A stretch of 64,000 bases of DNA from Streptomyces cyaneogriseus subsp. noncyanogenus (GTDB taxonomy: Bacteria; Actinomycetota; Actinomycetes; Streptomycetales; Streptomycetaceae). The notes beneath the pieces are model-generated. The model was not told the DNA's origin, ran no database searches, and saw nothing but the letters and a program-made list of their open reading frames with translations. Both the position numbers and the translations under genes were made by a program. The stretch is from assembly GCF_000931445.1 (NCBI RefSeq), contig NZ_CP010849.1, forward strand, positions 3,906,001 through 3,970,000. Reading direction: 5' to 3'. Of the stretch, positions 44,961 to 53,916 are shown piece by piece (positions within the stretch are counted from its first letter, which is position 1; every line of letters starts with the position of its first letter).

Positions 44961-46577
44961 GTGGCTCGACACGACCGGCTGCATGCGGAGCCGACGGGCG
45001 AGGTGCGCATGAGTCTGTCACTGCGCTTCGCCGCCGGATCCCACAGAGGCATGATCCGGGAGGGCAACGAGGACTCCGGGTACGCCGGTCCGCGCCTGCT
45101 CGCCATCGCCGACGGCATGGGCGGCCAGGCGGCCGGCGAGGTCGCCTCCTCCGAGGTGATCTCCACCATCGTCCCCCTCGACGACGATGTGCCCGGTTCC
45201 GACATCCTCACCTCCCTCGGCACGGCCGTCCAGCGGGCCAACGACCAGTTGCGGCAGATGGTGGAGGACGACCCCAGCCTGGAGGGCATGGGGACCACCC
45301 TGACCGCGCTGCTGTGGACCGGGCAGCGGCTCGGGCTCGTCCACGTCGGCGACTCGCGCGCGTACCTGCTGCGGGACGGCGTCCTGACGCAGATCACGCA
45401 GGACCACACCTGGGTGCAGCGCCTGGTCGACGAGGGGCGCATCACCGAGGAGGAGGCGAACACCCATCCGCAGCGGTCGCTGCTGATGCGGGCGCTGGGC
45501 AGCGGCGACCACGTCGAGCCCGACCTGTCGATCCGCGAGGTGCGCGCCGGCGACCGGTACCTGATCTGCTCCGACGGGCTGTCCGGTGTCGTCTCCCACC
45601 AGACGCTGGAGGACACCCTCGCCAGCTACCAGGGCCCCCAGGAGACCGTGCAGGAGCTGATCCAGCTCGCGCTGCGCGGCGGCGGGCCCGACAACATCAC
45701 CGTCATCGTCGCCGACGTCCTGGACCTGGACACCGGTGACACCCTCACCGGGCAGCTCTCCGACGCGCCGGTCGTGGTCGGTGCCGTGGCCGAGAACCAG
45801 CACCAGATCGGCGACAACGGCATCATGCAGACCCCGGCGGGCCGCGCCGCCGGCCTCGGCCGCCACGCGCGCGGCAAGGGCGGCGGGGGCGGCGAGTTCG
45901 GGCCGCCCGGCAGCGGCGACACGACGGGCTACATCCCGGCCGAAGACTTCGGCGACCCCGGCGACGGCGACTTCACCAAGCCGCACAAGAACCGCAGGTG
46001 GCTCAAGAGCTCCTTCTACACCGTGCTGGCCCTCGCCGTGATCGGCGGCGGGCTGTACGGCGGCTGGCGCTGGACGCAGACCCAGTACTACGTCGGCGCC
46101 AAGGAAGGGCATGTCGCGCTGTACCGGGGGATCAGCCAGGACCTGGCCTGGGTGTCGCTGTCGAAGGTCGAGAAGGACCACCCCGAGATCGAACTCAAGT
46201 ACCTGCCGCCCTACCAGCAGAAGCGGGTCAAGGCGACCATCGCCGAGGGCGGTCTGAAGAACGCCCAGGCCAAGATCGAAGAGCTGTCGGTACAGGCCTC
46301 CGCCTGCCGGAAGCAGGCCGAGCGGCGTGCCGCAGAGAGCGCGAGCAACGCGAAGACGGGCGAGGGCCGGGCCGGGGGCGCCACGGGGGCCTCCCCCATC
46401 TCCTTCACCTCCAAGGCCACGCCGGCCCCGGACCCGACGGGCTCCCCGTCGGGTGCCGCGTCCGCCCCGTCGACGTCGTCGTCCCCGTCTCCGTCCACGA
46501 CCGCACCCACTCTCAGCCCCGGCCCCAGCCTCTCGGAGGAAGAGCAGAAGGTCGTCTCGCTGTGCGGTAAGCAGTAG
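44961..46577 (+). CDS. pstP: PP2C-type Ser/Thr phosphatase PstP
   Basis: The protein (538 residues from GTG 44961; 522 from ATG 45009) has an N-terminal PPM phosphatase domain with metal-site motifs REGNEDSGY, LLAIADGMGGQAAGE, HVGDSRAYLLR and GGPDNITVIVAD, then a transmembrane helix (about 354-374) and an extracellular Ser/Thr/Pro-rich C-terminal part. It removes phosphate from PknB, FhaA and other substrates. GTG 44961 is preferred because of the strong site GGAGGGTGGG. Located between fhaB and rodA. Confidence 0.94.
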   Translation: MARHDRLHAEPTGEVRMSLSLRFAAGSHRGMIREGNEDSGYAGPRLLAIADGMGGQAAGEVASSEVISTIVPLDDDVPGSDILTSLGTAVQRANDQLRQMVEDDPSLEGMGTTLTALLWTGQRLGLVHVGDSRAYLLRDGVLTQITQDHTWVQRLVDEGRITEEEANTHPQRSLLMRALGSGDHVEPDLSIREVRAGDRYLICSDGLSGVVSHQTLEDTLASYQGPQETVQELIQLALRGGGPDNITVIVADVLDLDTGDTLTGQLSDAPVVVGAVAENQHQIGDNGIMQTPAGRAAGLGRHARGKGGGGGEFGPPGSGDTTGYIPAEDFGDPGDGDFTKPHKNRRWLKSSFYTVLALAVIGGGLYGGWRWTQTQYYVGAKEGHVALYRGISQDLAWVSLSKVEKDHPEIELKYLPPYQQKRVKATIAEGGLKNAQAKIEELSVQASACRKQAERRAAESASNAKTGEGRAGGATGASPISFTSKATPAPDPTGSPSGAASAPSTSSSPSPSTTAPTLSPGPSLSEEEQKVVSLCGKQ

Positions 46578-46604
46578 GCAAGCCGTGAGAGGCCCTGTTA
46601 CACG

Positions 46605-48050
46605 ATGAGCAGTACGAACACGCCGCACTCGCCGGCGCACCACACGTCCACGATCGGCGCGATCGGCGCACCCAGCCGCCGCAACACCGAGCTCGCGCTG
46701 CTGGTGTTCGCCGTCGTCATCCCGGTCTTCGCCTACGCCAACGTGGGCCTGGCCATCAACGACGAGGTGCCCGCGGGGCTGCTGAGCTACGGGCTCGGCC
46801 TCGGCCTGCTGGCCGGCGTCGGCCATCTGGTCGTACGGAAGTTCGCCCCGTACGCGGACCCGCTGCTGCTGCCGCTGGCGACGCTGCTGAACGGGCTCGG
46901 GCTGGTCGCCATCTGGCGGCTGGACCAGTCCGAACTGCTGCAGTCGATCAAGCAGGCGGGAACCGCGGCACCCCGGCAGCTGCTGTACACGGCGATGGGC
47001 ATCGCGCTGTTCATCGCGGTGGTGATCTTCCTCAAGGACCACCGCGTCCTACAGCGCTACACCTACATCTCCATGGTCGGCGCGCTCTTCCTGCTGCTGC
47101 TGCCGCTGGTCCCGGGCCTCGGCCAGAACATCTACGGCGCCAAGATCTGGATCTCGGTCGCGGGCTTCTCCATCCAGCCCGGTGAGTTCGCCAAGATCGT
47201 GCTGGCGGTGTTCTTCGCGGGCTATCTGATGGTCAAGCGGGACGCGCTGGCGCTGGCCAGCCGCCGCTTCATGGGGCTGTACCTGCCGCGCGGGCGCGAC
47301 CTCGGCCCGATCCTCGTGGTCTGGGCGATCTCGATCCTGATCCTGGTCTTCGAGACCGACCTCGGCACCTCGCTGCTCTTCTTCGGCATGTTCGTGATCA
47401 TGCTGTACGTCGCCACCGAGCGGACCAGCTGGATCGTCTTCGGTCTGCTGATGTCCGCGGCCGGCGCCGTCGGCGTGGCCAGCTTCGAGCCGCACATCCA
47501 GCAGCGGGTGGACGCCTGGCTCGACCCGATGCGCGAGTACACGCTCTCCCGCGCCGGGCAGGCCGGCCACTCCGAGCAGGCCATGCAGGCGCTGTGGGCG
47601 TTCGGCTCCGGCGGCACCCTCGGCACCGGCTGGGGCCAGGGCCACTCCGATCTGATCCGGTTCGCCGCCAACTCCGACTTCATCCTCGCCACCTTCGGCG
47701 AGGAGCTGGGCCTGGCCGGCGTCATGGCGCTGCTGCTGCTGTACGCGCTGATCGCGGAGCGCGGCGTGCGCACCGCCCTCGCCGCCCGCGACCCGTTCGG
47801 CAAGCTGCTCGCCATCGGTCTGTCCGGCGCCTTCGCCCTCCAGGTCTTCGTCGTCGCCGGCGGTGTGATGGGCCTCATCCCGCTGACCGGTATGACGATG
47901 CCGTTCCTGGCGTACGGCGGTTCCTCCGTCATCGCCAACTGGGCCCTGATCGGCATCCTGCTGCGCATCAGCGACACCGCCCGCCGTCCGGCGCCCGCTC
48001 CCGCCGCCAACCCCGACGCCGAGATGACCCAGGTGGTCCGCCCGTCATGA
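46605..48050 (+). CDS. rodA: SEDS peptidoglycan polymerase, FtsW/RodA/SpoVE family
   Basis: The 481-residue protein has about ten to twelve transmembrane segments and SEDS signatures (KIWISVAGFSIQPGEFAKIVLAVFFAGYL, ILVFETDLGTSLLFFGMF, PLTGMTMPFLAYGGSSVIANW). SEDS proteins polymerise lipid II glycan chains with a class B PBP partner, here encoded by the overlapping pbpA. The cytoplasmic N-terminus has about 30 residues. In Streptomyces this copy may serve sporulation or tip growth rather than a rod-shape system. Confidence 0.95.
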   Translation: MSSTNTPHSPAHHTSTIGAIGAPSRRNTELALLVFAVVIPVFAYANVGLAINDEVPAGLLSYGLGLGLLAGVGHLVVRKFAPYADPLLLPLATLLNGLGLVAIWRLDQSELLQSIKQAGTAAPRQLLYTAMGIALFIAVVIFLKDHRVLQRYTYISMVGALFLLLLPLVPGLGQNIYGAKIWISVAGFSIQPGEFAKIVLAVFFAGYLMVKRDALALASRRFMGLYLPRGRDLGPILVVWAISILILVFETDLGTSLLFFGMFVIMLYVATERTSWIVFGLLMSAAGAVGVASFEPHIQQRVDAWLDPMREYTLSRAGQAGHSEQAMQALWAFGSGGTLGTGWGQGHSDLIRFAANSDFILATFGEELGLAGVMALLLLYALIAERGVRTALAARDPFGKLLAIGLSGAFALQVFVVAGGVMGLIPLTGMTMPFLAYGGSSVIANWALIGILLRISDTARRPAPAPAANPDAEMTQVVRPS

Positions 48051-49519
48051 ACAAGCCCCTGCGCCGGATCGCGATCTTCTGCGGCCTGCTCGTCCTCACG
48101 CTGCTCATCCGGGACAACTGGCTCCAGTACGTCAAGGCCGACGACCTGAAGAACGACGAGCACAACCGCCGCGTCGCCATCGCCCGGTACGCCAGCCCGC
48201 GCGGCGACATCATCGTCGACGGCAAGGCCATCACGGGGCACGCGACGACCGACGGCGACTTCAAGTACAAGCGCACCTACAAGGACGGCGCGATGTGGGC
48301 GCCGGTGACCGGGTACGTCTCGCAGGTCTACGGCGCCACCCAGCTCGAGGCCATCGACGACGGCATCCTCACCGGCAACGACGACCGGCTCTTCTTCCGC
48401 AACACCCTCGACATGATCACGGGCAAGCAGAAGGAGGGCGGCAACGTCGTCACCACCCTCAACGCCGCCGCGCAGAAGGCCGCGTACAACGGCCTGAAGA
48501 CGCAGGGCGGCAAGGGCGCCGTGGTCGCCCTGGAGCCGTCCACCGGCAAGATCCTGGCGCTGGCCTCCTTCCCGTCGTACGACCCGTCGACGATCGCGGG
48601 CGACGGCGCCTCGGACGGCAAGGCGTGGCAGAAGCTCCAGAAGAAGAACAACCCGGCCGACCCGATGCTGAACCGGGCGCTGCGCGAGGTCTACCCGCCC
48701 GGCTCCACCTTCAAGGTGGTCACCGCCGCGGCGGCCCTGGAGCACGGCAAGTACACGGACGCGGACGCCAAGACCGAGACCCCGCTGCCGTGGATCATGC
48801 CGGGCACGACGACCCCGCTGAAGAACGAGGGCAACATCCCCTGTGAGGACGCCACCTTGCGGGTCGCCCTCCAGTACTCCTGCAACACCGTCTTCGGCAA
48901 GATCGGCGCCGACCTCGGCAACGAGAAGATGCTGGAGACGGCCAAGAAGTTCGGCTTCACGGAGGAGCAGTTCACGCCGGTGCGCTCCAGCGCCTCGGTC
49001 TTCTCCGACGACATGAACGACTCGCAGACCGCGCTGTCCTCGATCGGCCAGTTCAACACGGCGGCCACCCCGTTGCAGATGGCCATGGTCGCCTCGGCCG
49101 TCGCCAACAACGGCACGCTGATGAAGCCGTACATGGTCGACGAGCTCCAGGCCCCGAACCTCGACACCATCGAGAAGACGGACCCCGAGGAGTACAGCAA
49201 GCCGCTGTCCGCGGAGAACGCGCAGATCCTCCAGTCGATGATGGAGACCGTCGTCAAGGACGGCACCGGCAAGAACGCGCAGATCCCCGGCGTCACCGTC
49301 GGCGGCAAGACCGGTACCGCCCAGCACGGTGTGGAGAACAGCGAGAACCCCTACGCCTGGTTCATCTCCTACGCCAAGCTGAGCGACAACAGCTCCCCGG
49401 TCGCCGTGGCCGTGGTCGTCGAGGACGAGAACGCCAACCGTGACGACATCTCCGGCGGCGGCCTGGCGGCGCCGATCGCGAAGAGCGTGATGGAGGCCGT
49501 CATCAAGAGCAAGAAGTGA
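48047..49519 (+). CDS. pbpA: Class B penicillin-binding protein PbpA
   Basis: The 490-residue protein has one N-terminal transmembrane helix (about 8-22), a dimerisation-type N-domain and a transpeptidase domain with STFK (220-223), SCN (278-280) and KTG (421-423). It crosslinks peptidoglycan as partner of the SEDS protein encoded upstream, whose stop it overlaps by 4 bp. The short size agrees with the mycobacterial PbpA group (no PASTA domains). Confidence 0.96.
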   Translation: MNKPLRRIAIFCGLLVLTLLIRDNWLQYVKADDLKNDEHNRRVAIARYASPRGDIIVDGKAITGHATTDGDFKYKRTYKDGAMWAPVTGYVSQVYGATQLEAIDDGILTGNDDRLFFRNTLDMITGKQKEGGNVVTTLNAAAQKAAYNGLKTQGGKGAVVALEPSTGKILALASFPSYDPSTIAGDGASDGKAWQKLQKKNNPADPMLNRALREVYPPGSTFKVVTAAAALEHGKYTDADAKTETPLPWIMPGTTTPLKNEGNIPCEDATLRVALQYSCNTVFGKIGADLGNEKMLETAKKFGFTEEQFTPVRSSASVFSDDMNDSQTALSSIGQFNTAATPLQMAMVASAVANNGTLMKPYMVDELQAPNLDTIEKTDPEEYSKPLSAENAQILQSMMETVVKDGTGKNAQIPGVTVGGKTGTAQHGVENSENPYAWFISYAKLSDNSSPVAVAVVVEDENANRDDISGGGLAAPIAKSVMEAVIKSKK

Positions 49520-49546
49520 GGCCGCGGCAGCGGCCGGAGCACGGCG

Positions 49547-49609
49547 CGTGAGCGGAACACCCCGTACGTCCGGGCGGCGAGCGTCCGGACGTACGTGACT
49601 CCGCTCACG
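49547..49609. terminator. Large two-part stem-loop between pbpA and pknB
   Basis: Outer arms CGTGAGCGG/CCGCTCACG (49547-49555, 49601-49609) and inner arms CGTACGTCCGG/CCGGACGTACG (49563-49573, 49585-49595), all perfect, with an 11-nt apical loop. It likely ends the fhaA-pbpA transcript and separates pknB; a protein-binding palindrome is also possible. Confidence 0.7.
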
Positions 49610-49768
49610 TCCGTGTCACATCGGTGCACGTTGCGATACCGGTCCTGTATCGGCTGACCGGCTTTGGCCAGGTCACACAAAGCGAGCCGGGTACGGTAGG
49701 CCCGGACGGCAGTCTGCGGCCGCACACGCGTGCCGGTCGGGACCGACGGAGAGGGCTGGTAGGTAACC

Positions 49769-51787
49769 ATGGAAGAGCCGCGTCGCCTCGGCGGCCGGTA
49801 CGAGCTGGGCCAAGTGCTCGGCCGTGGTGGCATGGCGGAGGTCTACCTCGGACATGACACCCGCCTCGGCCGCACCGTGGCGGTGAAGACGCTGCGCGCG
49901 GATCTCGCGCGCGACCCCACCTTCCAGGCCCGGTTCCGCCGGGAGGCCCAGTCGGCCGCCTCGCTCAACCACCCCGCGATCGTGGCGGTCTACGACACGG
50001 GCGAGGACTACATCGACGGGGTCTCCATCCCCTACATCGTCATGGAGTACGTCGACGGCTCCACCCTGCGCGAACTGCTGCACAGCGGCCGCAAGCTGCT
50101 GCCGGAGCGCGCCATGGAGATGACCATCGGCATCCTCCAGGGCCTGGAGTACGCCCACCGCAACGGCATCGTCCACCGTGACATCAAGCCGGCCAACGTC
50201 ATGCTGACGCGGGGCGGCCAGGTCAAGGTGATGGACTTCGGCATCGCCCGCGCCATGGGCGACGCCGGCATGACGATGACGCAGACGGCGGCGGTCATCG
50301 GCACCGCCCAGTACCTCTCGCCGGAGCAGGCCAAGGGCGAGCAGGTCGACGCCCGCTCCGACCTGTACTCCACCGGCTGCCTGCTGTACGAGCTGCTGAC
50401 GGTCCGTCCGCCCTTCGTCGGCGACTCCCCGGTCGCGGTGGCCTACCAGCACGTCCGGGAGGAACCGCAGGCGCCGAGCGTCTTCGACCACGAGATCACG
50501 CCCGAGATGGACGCGATCGTGCTGAAGGCGCTGGTCAAGGAGCCGGACTACCGCTATCAGTCGGCCGACGAGATGCGCGCCGACATCGAGGCGTGCCTCG
50601 ACGGGCAGCCGGTCGCCGCCACCGCGGCGATGGGTGCGGCGGGCTACGGCGGCTACCCCGACGACCAGCAGACGACGGCCCTGCGCGCCGACGCCGGCGG
50701 GCACGGGGGCGCCACGACGGTGCTGCCGCCGATGAACCCGGACGACGGCGGCTACGGCTACGACGACCGCCCCGGCCGGCGCCGGCAGAAGAAGTCGTCC
50801 ACCTCCACCGTCCTGCTGGTCCTGGCGGGCATCCTCGTCCTGGTCGGCGCCATCCTGATCGGCAAGTACGCGGTCGGCAACGGCGGGGCCGGCGACGACC
50901 CGGTCGCCGTGCCCAACCTCGTCGGCCAGACGCAGGAGGCGGCCGGGGACCTGCTGGCCAACGTCGACCTGAAGGTGGGGACGGTCACGCGGGAGCCCTG
51001 CGAGGAGCAGCCCAAGGGCAAGGTCTGCGAGCAGGACCCGGCCCAGGGCCGCGAGGTCGACAAGCAGACCGCGGTCAACCTGGTGGTGTCCACGGGCGCC
51101 CCGAAGGTGACGGTGCCGAGCGTGATCGGCCTGAGCCTGGAGGAGGCCCGGTCGAAGCTGGAGGGCGACGACTACCAGTTCAAGGTCAAGACGGAGGAGC
51201 GCGAGACCTCCGACACCCCGGGCACCGTCCTGGACCAGGACCCGGTCAAGGGCAACGAGGTGGAGAAGGGCTCGACGATCACCCTCGTCGTCGCCAAGGC
51301 CGTGGAGCGGTCCACGGTGCCGGACGTCATCGGCCGGGACTGCGACTCCGCCAAGGCCCAGATGACGGCGAGCAACCTGGTCGGCAACTGCTCCGAGCAG
51401 GAGACCGACGACCCGAACCAGGTCGGCAAGGTCATCTCCACCACGCCGCAGGCGGGCCAGCAGGTCGACAAGGGATCGCCGGTGCAGATCATCGTCGGCA
51501 AGGCCAAGGCGGCCGAGCAGGTGCAGGTGCCGGGCAACCTGGTGGGCATGGCTCTCAAGGACGCCCGCAAGACGCTCCAGGACACCGGTCTCCAGGTCGG
51601 CAACGTCAGCGGGTCGCAGGACGACAACGCCCTGGTGCTCACGTCGGATCCGGCCCCGGGCACGACGGTCGACAAGGGCTCCGCGGTCAACCTGGTCACC
51701 GTGGGCGGCGCCGGCCGGGGCGACGGGAACGGCAACGGCGACAACAACAGCGGCTTCATCGGCGGCCTCCGCAACGAGGACGACTGA
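49769..51787 (+). CDS. pknB: PASTA-domain Ser/Thr protein kinase PknB
   Basis: The 672-residue kinase has the catalytic domain (11-275: LGRGGMAEVY, K40, HRD 136-138, DFG 156-158, activation-loop threonines T169, T171 and T173), a juxtamembrane linker, one transmembrane helix (about 347-369) and four extracellular PASTA domains (starting near 380, 448, 517 and 587). PASTA domains bind muropeptides or lipid II, and PknB phosphorylates FhaA, CwlM-type and division proteins. A Gly/Asn/Asp tail ends the protein. It is separate from pbpA (249-bp gap with stem-loop). Confidence 0.96.
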   Translation: MEEPRRLGGRYELGQVLGRGGMAEVYLGHDTRLGRTVAVKTLRADLARDPTFQARFRREAQSAASLNHPAIVAVYDTGEDYIDGVSIPYIVMEYVDGSTLRELLHSGRKLLPERAMEMTIGILQGLEYAHRNGIVHRDIKPANVMLTRGGQVKVMDFGIARAMGDAGMTMTQTAAVIGTAQYLSPEQAKGEQVDARSDLYSTGCLLYELLTVRPPFVGDSPVAVAYQHVREEPQAPSVFDHEITPEMDAIVLKALVKEPDYRYQSADEMRADIEACLDGQPVAATAAMGAAGYGGYPDDQQTTALRADAGGHGGATTVLPPMNPDDGGYGYDDRPGRRRQKKSSTSTVLLVLAGILVLVGAILIGKYAVGNGGAGDDPVAVPNLVGQTQEAAGDLLANVDLKVGTVTREPCEEQPKGKVCEQDPAQGREVDKQTAVNLVVSTGAPKVTVPSVIGLSLEEARSKLEGDDYQFKVKTEERETSDTPGTVLDQDPVKGNEVEKGSTITLVVAKAVERSTVPDVIGRDCDSAKAQMTASNLVGNCSEQETDDPNQVGKVISTTPQAGQQVDKGSPVQIIVGKAKAAEQVQVPGNLVGMALKDARKTLQDTGLQVGNVSGSQDDNALVLTSDPAPGTTVDKGSAVNLVTVGGAGRGDGNGNGDNNSGFIGGLRNEDD

Positions 51788-51808
51788 CCCGCACGCGTCA
51801 CCGGGACG

Positions 51809-51856
51809 CGAAGGAGCCCGGGCCCCCCTGCCGGCAGGGGGGCCCGGGCTCCTTCG
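51809..51856. terminator. 48-bp perfect palindrome, bidirectional terminator
   Basis: Two 24-bp arms, 51809-51832 (begins CGAAGGAGCCCGGG) and 51833-51856, are exact reverse complements without spacer. It lies between convergent pknB and srtE2. Confidence 0.9.
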
Positions 51857-51889
51857 CATGGGGGTCAACCAGGGATCGTCCCGGCGGGA

Positions 51890-51935
51890 CAGCGCAGTGC
51901 CTGCGGCGGGGTCAGCGCAGTTCCTCGGGCGGGGT
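51890..51935. repeat. 23-bp duplication across the srtE2 stop codon
   Basis: Copy 51913-51935 (srtE2 last codons; its TGA stop is 51912-51914) and downstream copy 51890-51912 match at 20 of 23 positions; in the downstream copy the base after CTGCGCTG is changed so TGA is lost. Confidence 0.85.
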
Positions 51936-52670
51936 GCGCTCGGCGTCCACCTTCTCCACCCGGTCCAGCTCGCCCCAGACGATGTACCGGTAGCGGCTGG
52001 TGTAGACCGGCGTGCAGGTCGTCAGCGTGATGTAGTGGCCGGCCTTCTTCCGGCCGGACTCCTCGGGCACGGCGTCGAGGACGTCGATGTTGTACTTCGA
52101 GGTCTCGGGCAGGATGCCGTAGACCTTGTAGACGTACCACTTGTCCCTGGTCTCGAAGACGATCGGGTCGCCCTTCTCGATCTTGTCGATGCCGTGGAAC
52201 TTGGCCCCGTGGCCGTCGCGGTGGGCGGCCAGGGAGAAGTTGCCCTTCTTGCCCGACATCGGCAGCGTCGCCTTCACGGGGTCGGTGTAGTAGCCGGCGA
52301 CACCGTCGTTGAGGATCTTCATCGAGGTGCCCTTCTCGACGAGGATCTCGTCCTTCGACATCGAGGGGACGTGCAGGAAGCCGATGCCGGCCTTGGTGTC
52401 GAGGACGCCGGGGCCGGTGTCCTCGTGGTTCCAGGTGTCGCGGACCTTGTCGGCCTGCTGGTCGGCGGCGCGGTCCGCGATCACGTTCGTCCACCACAGC
52501 GAGTAGACGACGAACAGGCCCAGGACCAGGCCCGCGGTGATGAGGAGTTCGCCGAGGAGGCCGACCGCCACGGCGATGGGCCCCCGACGGCGGCGGGCCG
52601 CGGGAGGCGCGGCGCCGGACCCGTCGGTGTGCTCGTGCTCTTCGTGGTCCGTTTCGGTGGTCGCTGCCAC
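51912..52670 (-). CDS. srtE2: Class E sortase SrtE2-like
   Basis: The 252-residue protein has a cytoplasmic N-terminus, a transmembrane helix (about 31-57) and an extracellular sortase domain with H150 (LAAHRDGHG), the nucleophile C219 (LTLTTCTPVYTSRYR, given in part) and R228. Class E sortases recognise LAXTG and attach surface proteins, in Streptomyces including long chaplins needed for aerial hyphae. It lies 13 bp after srtE1 and ends in a duplicated 3' sequence. Confidence 0.93.
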   Translation of the reverse strand: MAATTETDHEEHEHTDGSGAAPPAARRRRGPIAVAVGLLGELLITAGLVLGLFVVYSLWWTNVIADRAADQQADKVRDTWNHEDTGPGVLDTKAGIGFLHVPSMSKDEILVEKGTSMKILNDGVAGYYTDPVKATLPMSGKKGNFSLAAHRDGHGAKFHGIDKIEKGDPIVFETRDKWYVYKVYGILPETSKYNIDVLDAVPEESGRKKAGHYITLTTCTPVYTSRYRYIVWGELDRVEKVDAERTPPEELR

Positions 52671-52683
52671 TGGTCATCTGCCC

Positions 52684-53916
52684 TTAATTGACGAGCGCAT
52701 CCGGCTTGCCCTTGCTGCGCGGCCGTTCCTCGACCATCTTGCCCCAGACGATCAGCCGGTACTTGCTGGTGAACTCCGGCGTGCAGGTGGTCAGCGTGAT
52801 GTAGCGGCCGGGCCCGGTGAACCCCGATCCCCTGGGGACGGGATCGAGCACGCTGATGTTGCTCGGCGAGGTCACCGGCAGCATGGACGCCATCTTGTAG
52901 ACGAAGTACGTGTCCTGGGTCTCGACGACGATCGCGTCGCCGGGCGACAGGCGGTTGATGTAGCGGAACGGCTCGCCGTGCGTGTTGCGGTGGCCCGCGA
53001 GCCCGAAGTTGCCGGTCTTGTCCTCGGGCATGGCGGTCTTCAGCGGCTCCGAGCCGTAGTGGCCGACCATGCCCCGGTCCAGCACGCCCTTGCTGCTGAT
53101 GCCCTCGGCGATGGGCACCACCACGTCCAGCTTGGGGAGGTGCAGGAGGGCGAAGCCCTGCCCCGGTTCGAAGGTGCCCGGGTTGCGCTTTCCGTTGGCC
53201 CAGTCGTCCTGGAGGCTGCTGGCCGCCTGGTCGGCCTGCGCGTGCGCGCGGACGTTCGTCCACCAGAGCTGGTAGGTGACGAACAGCAGCATCAGCACGC
53301 CGGTCGTGATGAACAGCTCGCCGATGACCCGGCTGGCGATCACCCCCGCGCTCGGCTTGCGCGCCCGGGCCCGGCGGCGGGCCTCGACGCGCGACAGGGG
53401 CCGGGACTCCTCGCTCCCGCGCGCGTCGCCCGGCCCCGGGGCCGCGGGGCGGGCCGTGCCGCCGTGGCGCCCGTGGCGGCCTCTGGCGGCCTTCCTGCGG
53501 GCCGCGCGGCCGGGCGGGGCGGGGGCAGCGCGGTCGGGGGACGCGGAGGCACCGGAGGCCGGACGGGAGCCGCCGGGGGGACCGGCCATCCGCAGGGCGA
53601 CCGTCTCGTCGTCCGCGGGGGGCTCGTACCGCGCCTGCGCGGACCGCTCGGGAGCGGTTGCGTACGGCGGCACCGGGTAAGGGGCCTCCGTGCCCGGGTA
53701 GGGCTCCCCGGCGGCGGCGTACGGCTCCCCGGCCGCCTGGTACGCCGCGGGCTCGTGGTACGCCTCCCCGGCCGGGGGGTACGCGTCCGCGCCCGGCCGG
53801 CCCTCCCCGAACGCGCCCGGAGCCTCGTACGGCCGCCGCGCGTACGGGGTGCCCTGCTCGCCGGCGCCGCCGTAGGGGTCCGCGCCGGACTCGCGCTCGG
53901 GGCGCAGCGCGGTCAC
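52684..53916 (-). CDS. srtE1: Class E sortase SrtE1-like with long Tyr/Pro-rich cytoplasmic tail
   Basis: The 410-residue protein has an unusually long N-terminal cytoplasmic part (about 1-190): Tyr/Pro/Gly/Glu repeats (GEPYAAAGEPYPG, APYPVPPY) and a very basic segment before the transmembrane helix (about 195-218). The sortase domain holds the catalytic His in LAGHRNTHGEPF, C378 in LTTCTPEFTSKYR and R387. It is the first of two tandem sortases, starting with GTG that overlaps the pabA stop by 4 bp. Confidence 0.93.
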   Translation of the reverse strand: MTALRPERESGADPYGGAGEQGTPYARRPYEAPGAFGEGRPGADAYPPAGEAYHEPAAYQAAGEPYAAAGEPYPGTEAPYPVPPYATAPERSAQARYEPPADDETVALRMAGPPGGSRPASGASASPDRAAPAPPGRAARRKAARGRHGRHGGTARPAAPGPGDARGSEESRPLSRVEARRRARARKPSAGVIASRVIGELFITTGVLMLLFVTYQLWWTNVRAHAQADQAASSLQDDWANGKRNPGTFEPGQGFALLHLPKLDVVVPIAEGISSKGVLDRGMVGHYGSEPLKTAMPEDKTGNFGLAGHRNTHGEPFRYINRLSPGDAIVVETQDTYFVYKMASMLPVTSPSNISVLDPVPRGSGFTGPGRYITLTTCTPEFTSKYRLIVWGKMVEERPRSKGKPDALVN

